Source: Bemisia tabaci | Taxonomy: Eukaryota > Arthropoda > Insecta > Hemiptera > Aleyrodidae | Direction: 5' to 3' | Length of the DNA: 64,000 nucleotides | NCBI RefSeq assembly: GCF_918797505.1 | Contig: NC_092798.1 | Coordinates: 49,560,985 to 49,624,984, forward strand | In this document: positions 55,118-64,000 of the stretch, piece by piece | Position numbering within the stretch: the first letter of the stretch is position 1 | How the letters are laid out: the number at the start of each line of letters is the position of its first letter | Notes under the pieces: generated by a model | What the model saw: only the letters and a program-made list of their open reading frames with translations | Databases searched by the model: none | Told to the model about the DNA's origin: nothing | Program-made: the position numbers and the translations under genes

Positions 55118-55465
55118 AAAGAACAGTAACTCCATTCGGATCCGCACCGTAGTTAGCAGATGCGTACACGCGCTTTGAGGCTCACTCTAAAGCGGAGTTA
55201 CTGTTCTCTTCCGTCAAACGGTACAGTTCTCCTATTATACGCCGTGTTTAAGAAGAGAACAGTATCTCCACATAAACTTGACCTGCGACTAAGACTCGTT
55301 TCTAAGTGCATTCTAGAATGCTGTAGATTTTCGGAACACGGAAGAGCTTACGCGCTGTATGTCGTGTTACGGAGGAGAACAGTATCTCTACTTGAACGTA
55401 AGCCACGTTTCGTAAGAGTTCTTATACACTTTGAGGCTCACTCCAGAATACAGTTACTGCTCTCT
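55118..55465. repeat. Cluster of GAGAACAGTATCTC-like inverted words
   Basis: GAACAGTAACTCC, GGAGTTACTGTTC, GAGAACAGTATCTCC, GAGAACAGTATCTCTA and CAGTTACTGCTCTC occur on alternating strands about 60-120 bp apart. TTTGAGGCTCACTC appears twice. It is probably a decayed compound palindrome. Confidence 0.6.
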
Positions 55466-55510
55466 TACATGATATTGCAACATGTTCCTCTCCCTGTTCC
55501 TCTTTTTGTG

Positions 55511-55750
55511 CCGCACAGTGGATCGAGTCAGTTGGAGAGGTGGGACAAAATTTGGAAACTTTAAAGGCTCAAACTCCTTTTATACAAAACTTTGAGATTC
55601 TAAATGTGGTTTCATTTGTCTCCTTGTACATGTTTTTATCTTAAAGCACCCTTTGAAATTTAAGATGTTACGAATCAAACATCAAAGTTTGAAAGTTTAG
55701 TCGAAAATGTCATGTCCGACCTCTCTAATTGACTCGATCCACTGTGCGCC
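55511..55750. mobile_element. Family M MITE (M2)
   Basis: GCACAGTGGATCGAGTCAGT to GACTCGATCCACTGTGCGCC, 240 bp, with the same inner GAGAGGT..ACCTCTC arms as M1. Confidence 0.88.
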
Positions 55751-55959
55751 GTGTCGGAGTATTCATTCGATTGTGACAAATTCAGCGCCGAGAAGCAGTG
55801 CCGTGGTTTCCTGAGGTATGCTGGGATTAACCTCGGGTGACTTGCACGAATCTTGTGAGATGCTGGAATGATTAAGGCGTGAAAATTCGGTACAACCGCT
55901 TCATTTTCGTTCAGATTCGAAGCATTTCTGCGAACGGTTGCGGTCACACGCTGCGAGCG

Positions 55960-56262
55960 TTTATGTCCCCGAATTGTGTGATATAGTACACCATTTTTAA
56001 AACTCATAAATTTTCATGTTTTTCCGCAGCCGCAGTGGTAGACATTGCACTAGCAAACTCTCTCACAGTGCAAGAGAGGCTTGAAAACGTGGAAATTTTT
56101 GCAGGCGCAATGATACAACTATTCTAACCCGAGCGATGATCAGGCGGTATCACAAAAATTGAAGGCGATTTGAAAAGTTTTCGCTTTTCGATCCTTGACC
56201 TTTCTCTAGAATGGCTCTCTATACAAGATATGAATTGAATCACTATGCAACATAGACCGAAG
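55960..56262 (+). mobile_element. Family O dispersed repeat (O4)
   Basis: Nearly collinear with O3, from TGTCCCCGAATTGTGTGATA to ACAAGATATGAATTGAATCA. This is the strongest pair in the family. Confidence 0.75.
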
Positions 56263-56271
56263 ATGGAACGT

Positions 56272-56411
56272 TCACGGTGGCGAGGTATGCCTCGCGATAT
56301 GTCGATTGATCTGCCATTTTCAAACCCATGGAGATGGATCGATAGAAAAAACCAATTCGTCATAGGTTTAAAAGGGGAAAGATCGCTAGTCGATCGGTCA
56401 CGCCTTGGACC
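56272..56411. mobile_element. hAT-type MITE, family L, deleted (L5)
   Basis: 140 bp with the L interior (GTCGATTGATCTGCCATTTT, GGATCGATAG). A perfect duplication TGGAACGT at 56264-56271 and 56412-56419 marks the ends, although the terminal CAG bases have decayed. Confidence 0.85.
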
Positions 56412-56868
56412 TGGAACGTGCGTCTTTGTTCATGAAATTTGGTTTTGATCCGAAAGTACTCATGATTGGCCCAGACAAGTGTTGCTTTAGATGGCTTCTC
56501 CAAGACTTAACTCCAAAACCTACCATCTTGATTGTGTAGTCTTCGGATCACACAACATGATACATATTCGAGTACGTATTTAATATGGAAATTAAGCATT
56601 GAAATATCGAAAAGTAGCAATGGAGGTGGAAGGCTTGGTACAATTCTCAAAGTATAAGGTGAGAGTACCGAAAGCTCTTCGACAAAAATGTTCTGCGGGG
56701 GAAAAATGTCAAAACGATTATAAATTATCAACTATAAATCTCCCAAATTCATTAAATGACATTCATCGAAAATTCATATCATAAACTGGCCTGCTTACGC
56801 TAGAAGTAAAAATCCGTAAGCATAGGTTCACCTTCATCTGATCGTGTATGCAAGATAAGGCATCACGG
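56412..56868. other. Low-copy AT-rich stretch, no gene
   Basis: Short frames only (56507-56784) and no recognised domain or repeat. Confidence 0.35.
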
Positions 56869-56869
56869 G

Positions 56870-57105
56870 GGGTTAGGCTCCTTCGAAACCAGGCGCGGCA
56901 GCCCCTTGGGGTTGGGGTCCTGGGAAGCCAGGCAGGGCATTTCCCAGGTTTGGGCTTATTGGTTGCGAGGTGTGCAGCAAGCTTCGGCGTCTTGGTTGCA
57001 AGGGGCGCAGCCCCCGGGGTTCGGCACCTTGGTTGCCAGGGGGGCAGCCCCCGGGTTGGGCTCCTTGGTTGCCAGGGGGCAGCCCCCAGGTTGGGCTCCC
57101 TTTGA
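56870..57105 (+). repeat. GC-rich minisatellite, about 36-bp units
   Basis: Five or six degenerate units of TTGGTTGCCAGGGGGGCAGC then CCCCGGGTTGGGCTCC. Each unit holds a GGGGGCAGCCCCC hairpin. The period is near a multiple of three, so frames on both strands stay open (one reads repeated APWQPR-like residues), but nothing shows this is translated. Confidence 0.85.
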
Positions 57106-57818
57106 ATATCGAATGACATTGCTGTAATTCGTACCCTGTTGCCTGAAGTCAATGATTCGCCTTCAAATTGCCGGGTATGCAAAATGACTTCCGTGACGCA
57201 CGAATAGTGGTATCAGAATTTTGCATTAAGTTTACGGATGTATTTGAAGGCGCTCTCCTGCATCCATTGTGAGTGGCACTTTTTGCACCCAGCGCTTGAA
57301 TTTGTCTTGTTTTTACGAGTCGAAGCGGCGCCAATGTCGAAGGAGCTAATTGAGGAGCGATGTAGATCGGATCTTAATCCCGTCCGACCAGCTACTCGTG
57401 GAGCCAATACTTTCGGCACTTGAAGTTTCGCGGCTCACACTGCAGTTAAGTCCTTTAAACACAAGGTCAGGGATGTGAAGGGTCGAAGCGGGTCTCGTCA
57501 CGGGGCGGCGCGGCGCGGCGGTAACCAAACAATTAGTCGGGGATCATTTCAGTGCTCCGACTGCAAACAAACTCGAGACGTGAGTATCCGCGCTCTTTGT
57601 TGATACAGGGAGTAACTGAGCAAGTCTCTCCCGATGCTCCGCCCCGAAGCCCAAGCTCCGGAAAAACGCCGCATCAACGTCCGGATCTTGCATTATTTCT
57701 TCCGATAAATGCAATGTTTTTACTCCGTCAAATATTCGAACTGTTAACGTACGTCAGACGAGGATAAACTAGAAATCGGAATAAGGTGAAAAAAAAACTA
57801 GAAAGGGAAGAGGAAGAT
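57106..57818. other. Low-copy stretch, partial family A arm
   Basis: 57657-57710 looks like a solo A left arm (GGAAAAACGCCGCATCAACG). A GGCGC-rich patch lies at 57505. No gene recognised. Confidence 0.4.
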
Positions 57819-57820
57819 AT

Positions 57821-58335
57821 GGATTGCATTTTGCAAAAAGGAACCAGCAGCACACTGCCGCGCTAAGGAAAAACGCCGCATGAACCTTCAGGCGTTCCCA
57901 AATTTCCGTCGGTAAATCAAGAATTTTTAAAGAAATTTGTAAATATTTTTCTTCCAATTTTTCAGATAATTTTGTTCGCAATTTTGTCTGAAGTTCTTGA
58001 AACTTTTTTGGAAAAATATTCATAACTTTCCTCAAAAAATAAACATTTTACTGAAGGAAATTTGGCAACTCTCGAATGTTCGTACGGCGTTTTTCGTTAG
58101 CACGGCAGCAAAGCCATGATGCTAAGATTGTGCGACTCCAGTCTTAGCAATAAAACTACTGTAATCGTGCAAATTTATGGAATCTACGTGATAATTTACG
58201 TCTTAAATTTACAGTTTTTGGCGCTTAAAATAGAAAATGTTTATGAACAATCAGGTTTTTCTTCCTGGACAAAAGAAGTTGCGCAATTTCAGCAACATTG
58301 CGATGATCTCGGTTCCTTTTTGCAAAATGCAATCC
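57821..58335. mobile_element. Family I MITE split by A5 (I2)
   Basis: GGATTGCATTTTGCAAAAAG to TTTTTGCAAAATGCAATCC, flanked by ATAT on both sides. Net length without A5 is about 257 bp. A5 lies right after the left arm. Confidence 0.88.
57855..58108. mobile_element. Family A MITE (A5)
   Basis: 254 bp, CTGCCGCGCTAAGGAAAAAC to TTTCGTTAGCACGGCAG. Flanks CACA/CAAA agree 3 of 4. Inserted into I2, so it is younger than that I copy. Confidence 0.92.
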
Positions 58336-58977
58336 ATATAGGATATGAAAAAAAAAGGAAGACAAGACTGCCGTGATAGCCAAAATAGCAGTAAGTGCAA
58401 AGTTTCGAAAAAATGGGCTCACAGCTCACAAGCGTCTGACCAGAAAATTTGGTAGAAATACGCTTTCGTGCTTTGTCAAATTGCCACAAATCATCCCAGA
58501 GATTCGTAGAAATCGTTCGGATAGTTACAAATTGACCGATTATGTTTTAATTACACTCAAAAAAAAGGAAATGTCGAAGTAGCATTAACCGCCATGTTGA
58601 AATGACATCACAGAAATTATGTTGATATAGGCTGCACTCCCCGTAACCCAACATGGTTTGACTTAATTCTACATTTGCCGTCATGTTGAATCAACATGAC
58701 CGAGAATGCTTCTACCTGTCATGTTGAATCAACATGACGGTAATATTCGAGTAACATTACGCATGTTACTTCAACCAAATTCATGTAAATTTAGCATTAT
58801 GTCAGACTGAAACTGCATTACACATGTTGTTTTACCATTCCATTGGTTGAAAGAACATTAACATTTTGTTGAATTAGCATATGCAGTGTTATGTTACCAT
58901 TTGCTTTCATATTGTTTCAGGAGTACCGTGGTGCTCTTGAAACATCATCTACGTACTGAAAAGGGGGATGGCGTGTT

Positions 58978-59086
58978 CTCCTCCTCTCCCTCCTCCTCAT
59001 CTCCCTCCTCCTCATCTCCCTCCTCCTCCTCATCCCCCTCCTCCTCCTCATCCCTCCCTCCCCCTCCCTCCCCCTCCCTCCATTCA
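58978..59086 (+). repeat. Polypyrimidine microsatellite
   Basis: TCC/CTCAT tandem tract, almost purely C and T for about 105 bases, with TCCTCCTCATCTCCC units. It lies within V. Confidence 0.95.
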
Positions 59087-59875
59087 TGATTCCGTTTCAT
59101 AAGCTAGACATCTAAGCCACCTGACTCGATAGTCTTGACACTTAGACAAGATTGTCTACTCACTGCGAGTAACGTTCAAATTAAAAAAATAGCGTACCTA
59201 TTTTTTATTCAGAGAACTGGTACTATTACTCTTTTCAAACCATTCGTTGGTACATTCTGAAAAAGTCTCTTAAGAAATACGTCCCAAAGTATTTACTTAA
59301 AAAAATTTCTGGATACCCAATTGATAAGGTAAAAACACAATTGAGACACTTTCGGAAACAAAATAAATCGACTCGAATAACGCTATTAACGCTCACCATG
59401 ACAAATAAATGGTAATACGGTAATAATACTTACACATGAAACAAAAAGAATTACTTTTAAGTTGATGATAGTTTATTATTCTTCGTTCAAAAACATTTTC
59501 GCTCGTGTGGTTAAAGCTCTTAGAATCATACGTTTCTAATTATTTGATTATATTTTTTATTTTCAATGTTTGATTTATTTATATTATTAATTATTAATTA
59601 TTATCATGATATAAAATAAGAATAAAAATGACGATCGTAAACACTGAAGAAAGTAAACATCGTTGTTGGAGGAGAAAAAAATAGTTCGTGATAAATTGTT
59701 AATTTTTATAAGGTGCATAATGTAAATTCCTTTTCGTAAATAGTGAATGGAAAAAAAGAAAAACCTAACAATCTGATGCGGTATGCATTTCACACAACTT
59801 AGACGGCAAAAAAATGAAAAAGTAATTCAGTGGGATATGGAAATACTTAAAATTCGTCTTTTGGAACCGTAAGCC

Positions 59876-59945
59876 CGGATGGCTCGGTTGGTAGAACACT
59901 CCGCTTGTAATAGGTAGGTCCCGCGTTCAAATCCCGAAAAAAGTC
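59876..59945 (+). ncRNA. tRNA-like sequence, probable SINE head
   Basis: GCCCGGATGGCTCGGTTGGT resembles a tRNA 5' end with an A box, and GCGTTCAAATCCCG a B box, about 45 nt apart. A TTGTAA loop sits where the anticodon loop would be, but anticodon and T stems mispair and the acceptor stem does not close. The downstream AT-rich body suggests a tRNA-derived SINE, not a working tRNA. Confidence 0.55.
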
Positions 59946-60524
59946 GGAAAAATTTGATAGGTCGGATGGGATGATTCTGGGTTGAGAGTAGTATTGGAAG
60001 TATAACTACATTAAAATACGATTCAATTTTCATTAAAATAACGTAATTTATTTTAATTTGTAGCATTTGACGTACTCGTATATCAACATGATTGTCATGT
60101 TAAATCAACACGACAGCATATTAAGTCAACGTGACGACGGTCATGTTGATTTAACATGACGGCTATCATGTTTCTTCAACATTTTTGATTATGTTCCCGT
60201 AACATGCTGTAAGCTTGTACCCGTTTTTAAGACGCCCGTCATGCTGAATCAAGCTTGCTCAAGCTTAAAGTAACATTTTTTTTTTTTGAGTGTACATAAA
60301 AAATTTAATGTTCAAGAAATGTTCAATTCTGCCAAGCCACTAAAGCTGCAATTTTAGAAGAATTCTATTCACAATTTAATTGAGCGCAGCTGATTTTGTT
60401 GAGATATGATCAGTGGAATACAAAAATCTAGTGAGCGACATCTGATGACGCTAAGATTATGCAATGGCACATATGCCCGATTTAGATGTTTCAATGTAAG
60501 AAGTCTACGAGAAGAACACGTTTT

Positions 60525-60692
60525 CAGTGGCGTGGCATACTTTGCGATCGATACATTGATTGATCTGCCATTTAAACGTATGGAAATGGATCGATGAAGA
60601 GGGTGTTCGCAACGAACACCTTCATAATCGATTCTTTACCATAGCTTCAAATGGGAAAATATCGATTATCGATCATTCACGCCTCGCCACTG
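60525..60692. mobile_element. hAT-type MITE, family L (L6)
   Basis: 168 bp, CAGTGGCGTGGCATAC to CACGCCTCGCCACTG. Flanking 8-mers agree 5 of 8. Interior as in L4. Confidence 0.88.
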
Positions 60693-60869
60693 GACATTCT
60701 AGTTTTGTTATAGTAAGGAACACCATGCACAATTCTAGCAAATTCTGATGACGCTTACCAAGTTTTGTGTTTCCACTCCTTTATCCTCAAAGGTTTCCTC
60801 CATAATGAATTTTTAGCGGAGGAAACTTGGCAACTTTCGAAAGCTCGCACGGTGTTCTTCCTCAGGATG

Positions 60870-61195
60870 GCAGCAGGTTGCATGTTTATCTGCCGGGTCA
60901 TTTCCGGTTCGCCACCCTACGCCAATATTCACATCTATGCTGTCGTGCACCTACGAATACGATACCTTGTGAAGCTGTCACTACCGTCTTTTGGTCAAAT
61001 ATTACACCAGAAAAACAAAAAAAGGCGGAAAAATGGTTTTCTTCTGTTTATCAAAAAATGAGAGTAAAAATCCAATTTTTGACCCTGCGTGCGTGTTACT
61101 TTAAGTTCTTTTTTTTCACCGATTGTCACAAAAGAAAAAAACTTGGAACCTCTTTTCCTCTAGTAACCTCATGTGACTTAGTTCATTTTTGAGTC
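60870..61195. other. Low-copy stretch, no gene
   Basis: A 121-codon plus-strand frame at 60827-61192 has no recognised domain and starts in a solo A end. Nothing else is seen. Confidence 0.35.
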
Positions 61196-61405
61196 GACGA
61201 ATTGCTCACTAAATAAAATATAATTTGAAACAATACACATCGTATTTCCTTTGCAAGTTGTCCGAGGAACTCAAATTACACTCTAGGAAAACGAGATTTT
61301 GTTTGCAGGGGCGAAGATACAACTATATCAACTCGAGCAATGGTCGGGTGGTATCATGATTAATTGAAGGCAATTTGCTAATGAGAGAATTTCAGACTTT
61401 TCATG
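61195..61405 (+). mobile_element. Family O, shorter form (O5)
   Basis: Collinear with O6 (CACTAAATAAAA, GAAACAATACACATC, GAGGAACTCAAATTACACT) and carrying the O core. Confidence 0.7.
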
Positions 61406-61430
61406 TTTGCTCATGGTGTTTATCGATTTG

Positions 61431-61507
61431 AAGGGCGGATCTTAATTTCCCCATGAGCCGAGGAAAGCTTAGAGTTATACGGATCACAGGGCCCGTACGT
61501 CCTTGCG
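61431..61507. repeat. Family BB hairpin, decayed (BB4)
   Basis: AAGGGCGGATCTTAATTTCC then ATGAGCC pairs imperfectly with GGGCCCGTACGTCCTT. It retains the AGCTTAGAGTTATACGGAT middle. Confidence 0.55.
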
Positions 61508-62083
61508 TTTAAAAGAGCAACAATTTGAGGAAGGGCATACCGCCAAATTTCACGTTATTGAGTTTTAGACGGAATGCTATTCTTTGAGAATAGACGGCAC
61601 TCACCACCGAGTGATTCCCCCAGCATTGCTCTCTAAGCCACTATTTTACACGTGAATATCTGTTTACTCGTAAGTGGGGAGAAGGCATAAGTTTCGAGCC
61701 ACCTTACCCAGCGTAGAGTACTTTTCAATGATAAAAATTACTAATAAAGGCACAAACTATAATTTTGATGTATCCTCGCTCGGTGGTTTGGTCTTTAATC
61801 TTGTTCATAATTTAATCATGTTAACATTGACAATGAACACATATGCATTGACTCTCATATTACTGCTATAAATGGCAATATCGAGCGGTTTAATGAAAGA
61901 AGCACGTATTCCCCTAAATTTTAAAACAAATTATGTCTTGCCCACTTTTGCCGACCATGCTCGGAGTGTGACCGTTGGCGTATTACAGAAATCACTCTTA
62001 ACACCGATTAATTTTTTCGTACAAAATATGAAAAACTTTATAAGAAATCAAGTTTATTCGTGTTTTCTTGAAACTTGACTTTC
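61508..62083. other. Low-copy stretch, no gene
   Basis: Two small consecutive frames (61674-61871, 61872-62078) show no domain. No repeats. Confidence 0.35.
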
Positions 62084-62321
62084 GGCGCACAGTGGATCGA
62101 TTTAATTAAAGAGGTTGGACAATAATTTTTTTATTAAGATCCCTTTTGATGTTTAATTCTTCACATTTTAAATTTTAAGGGTTGATTCTAAAACAAAATT
62201 TTGTGAGGAGACCACTGGAAGAACTTTTAAGCTTTCAAAGTTTTGTATAAACGGAGTTATAAGCGCTTAAAGTTTCCAAGTTTTGTCCGACCTCTCCTAT
62301 TGACTCGATCCACTGTGCGGC
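62084..62321. mobile_element. Family M MITE (M3)
   Basis: GGCGCACAGTGGATCGATTT to GACTCGATCCACTGTGCGG, 238 bp. Its second half is very close to M1 (ACGGAGTTATAAGCG, TTTTGTCCGACCTCTCCTAT). Confidence 0.9.
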
Positions 62322-62586
62322 AGTTACGCCTATCCTCAAGTACCCGTTCAAATTTAGTCGTTATCAACCGCGAAACCTTGAGTGACATTAGACCCAGATT
62401 CTCCGGGGACAATTCACTTTTCTCCAAAATATCCGGAACTACTCCCGCACACTCTCTCTCTCTCTCCTTAAAACCCGGCAGTTTTTTTTTCGAGGAACAG
62501 CGCGGATTTAATGGAACGAACAGATTTACATTTCCTCACATCGTGAAACCTCCGACAAAGCGCGTAACCTTACCTTGAGACGGGAT

Positions 62587-62751
62587 CAGTGGCGTGGCGT
62601 GAATTGCGATGTATCGATTGTTCTGCCATTTAAACCTATGGAGAAGGATCGATAGTCAGGTTGTTCGCAGCAAACACCTTAATAATCGATTCTTTACCAT
62701 AGGTCTAAATGGCAGAACAATCGATATATCGCAAAGCAACCCACGCCACCG
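62587..62751. mobile_element. hAT-type MITE, family L (L7)
   Basis: 165 bp, CAGTGGCGTGGCGTG to CCCACGCCACCG, with a perfect duplication GACGGGAT at 62579-62586 and 62752-62759. It groups with L3 by its long symmetrical arms. Confidence 0.95.
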
Positions 62752-63039
62752 GACGGGATCCGTCGTCCGTATAACGCCACGTTCTCGGGGGCTCACGCAA
62801 AAATGGACCACGTTCCAATACCAAAAGGGCGACGCCAGGCATGCAGCGGTCTCAGATTCGCCGTTCCAGAAGTATGAAGCAAAGCACGTGAAACTAACCT
62901 GCTCGGCCGAGTGGAAGAAGAAAGAGAGATAAATAAATAAAGTGTATGAATAAATGAAACGGTGCCTTGCACTCGGGTTTGAATTTTTCACATGCGGTGC
63001 GCACTGTCCCCGTGCAAGTCACTTCACGTACCGTTTTTT

Positions 63040-63290
63040 TGCTTGCGAAGGAACGTAACTTCATTCCAAGGTTGCAAAATTGAGTCAAAGAATTGGTCAC
63101 TAAATAAAACATAAATTGAAACAATACACATCCTATTTTCTTTGCAAGTTGTCTGAGGAACTCAAATTACACTGTAGGAAAACGGGACATTATTTGAAGG
63201 GGCAAGGATACAACTATTTCAACTCGAGCGATGGTCGGGTGGTATCACTATTAATTGAAGGCGATTTGCAAATGAGCGAGTGAAAGAGAG
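63040..63290 (+). mobile_element. HH end followed by family O (O6)
   Basis: 63040-63075 resembles the HH left end (GAAGGAACGTAACTTCATTC). From about 63085 it is collinear with O5. The same HH-like word set is weaker before O5. Confidence 0.6.
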
Positions 63291-63505
63291 TGAAAAGATG
63301 AGTATTTTGAACCTCTTAAACGTTCTTGAGGTATTCAAAATGGCTAGTTTCTTCTGAAACACCTTGTATAGAACCTCTCCTTGCTTGAGTAGATCTCTTG
63401 CTTGCAGCAAATCCATTGAATGCAAGTTATTCTTTACAATTTTGATTTTCCTCAAATGATTTCCGAACAAAGTTAATATGTTCATTTTTCAACCCTGTTT
63501 CAAAA

Positions 63506-63895
63506 AGACTGTATTTTGAAATAAGGAGCAACAATTTCTAGAGTATTCGTAATAACACACTTACGTGCTAAAGAAAACAAATACTGCTGTGCTAAGGAAA
63601 AACGCCGTACGACATCCAAATGTTGCCACAGTTTCAACTAAAAAAGACGCATTTTTGAAGAAAGGTATTAGTATTTTTCCTTTAAATTTTTAGATAATTT
63701 AGATCAAATTTCAAACGAAATTCAATGAAAAATTGAAAGAAAAATATTCACATGTTTCTCGGGCAGTTCGTGTTTTATTGAAGGAAAAATGGCAACGTCT
63801 GAAGGATCATATTGCGTTCTTCCTCAGCCCGGCAGAATAGTACATACGTTGTTTCTGAGCCAGACATCGTAGTTCCTAATTGCAAAATGTAGTCC
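63506..63895. mobile_element. Family X MITE split by A6 (X5)
   Basis: The left arm AGACTGTATTTTGAAATAAG and the right arm CCTAATTGCAAAATGTAGTCC are inverted. Without A6 and one AATA the length is about 134 bp, matching the 137 bp of X1. Confidence 0.85.
63584..63835. mobile_element. Family A MITE (A6)
   Basis: 252 bp, CTGCTGTGCTAAGGAAAAAC to TCTTCCTCAGCCCGGCAG, with a perfect AATA duplication at 63580-63583 and 63836-63839. Inserted into X5. Confidence 0.93.
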
Positions 63896-64000
63896 AAATC
63901 TCTTCACTATATGTGCGGGTCGACAAGTCACACGAAGGTATCCTCAAGGAGTTGGGGGAAAAGTTCGGGGAATCGGTACGAGGGAAAATTGAAGCTGATG

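Larger units (their letters stand above)
58554..60292. mobile_element. 1.74-kb CACTC-ended element (V)
   Basis: CACTCAAAAAAAAGGAAATG start and TTTTTTTTTTTTGAGTG end, with TA on both sides (58552-58553, 60293-60294). Both end zones carry many CATGTTGA-TCAACATGAC palindromic words. The middle holds a C/T microsatellite, an AT-rich segment and a tRNA-like sequence. No transposase frame. End structure and 2-bp flanks match D, E and KK. Confidence 0.75.

Noticed and set aside
56763..57182. 139-codon Pro/Trp-rich frame
   Set aside because: It is a by-product of the 36-bp minisatellite, whose period keeps frames open.

Overview
Eukaryotic, almost certainly arthropod nuclear DNA: AT-rich with scattered GC-rich islands and no frame longer than about 150 codons. 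No operons or bacterial signals are present. Several dispersed repeats (the CTGCC..CGGCAG element, the CACTGGAAAA element, the hairpin around a GCATTGCGCAATGC centre) look to me like repeats of whitefly (Bemisia) genomes. That is recollection, not a search, so the species call is tentative.

I could support no complete protein-coding gene. The best coding candidate is one 40-codon signal-peptide-like first exon with a TATA box and a GTAAGT donor (about 41115-41294), at low confidence. The window is intergenic or intronic DNA built mostly from short non-autonomous transposons (MITEs and foldback elements) inserted into one another. I name the families by letter. Families with clear termini and target-site duplications (TSDs) are:
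(1) CACTG-type ends with 2-bp TSDs (D, E, KK, V), resembling the CACTA/CMC superfamily;
(2) hAT-type elements with 8-bp TSDs (J, L, R, S, G; F is similar);
(3) a GGA..TCC group with 4-bp A/T TSDs (H, I, X);
(4) CTGCC..CGGCAG with 4-bp TSDs (A);
(5) a TTAA-flanked, piggyBac-like element (EE).
Other repeat families (B, C, K, M, N, O, P, T, BB, CC, GG, HH) are recognised by internal inverted repeats or multiple copies. A tRNA-derived SINE with a 13-bp TSD lies on the minus strand at 10353-11265.

Layout: 0-5 kb holds a poly(T) element, hAT element J, T1, C1 and two D copies. 5.2-12.4 kb is dense, with H1, G1, N1, O1, P1 (split by Q, which carries R), a four-layer nest at 9958-11337, then P2 and O2. 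12.7-16.6 kb holds D3, A1, A2/B5, G3 (split by KK and H2) and E2. 17-25 kb is mostly low copy, with K copies and B1 inside A3. 25.2-28.1 kb has two tandem arrays, one carrying D4. 28-36 kb holds K, BB, M, Y, I1, D5 inside HH2, and DD1. 36.7-45.9 kb holds A4, the B/C composites, AA inside X4, GG, T2 and N2. 46.9-52.6 kb holds a 200-bp tandem array interrupted by S and H4, then EE, X1 and HH1/Z. 54.7-64 kb holds seven hAT/M copies, a GC minisatellite, A5 inside I2, the 1.74-kb element V, and A6 inside X5.

Because related uninterrupted copies lie in the same window, several insertions can be compared with their own empty sites. This gives TSD lengths and a relative insertion order without outside data.
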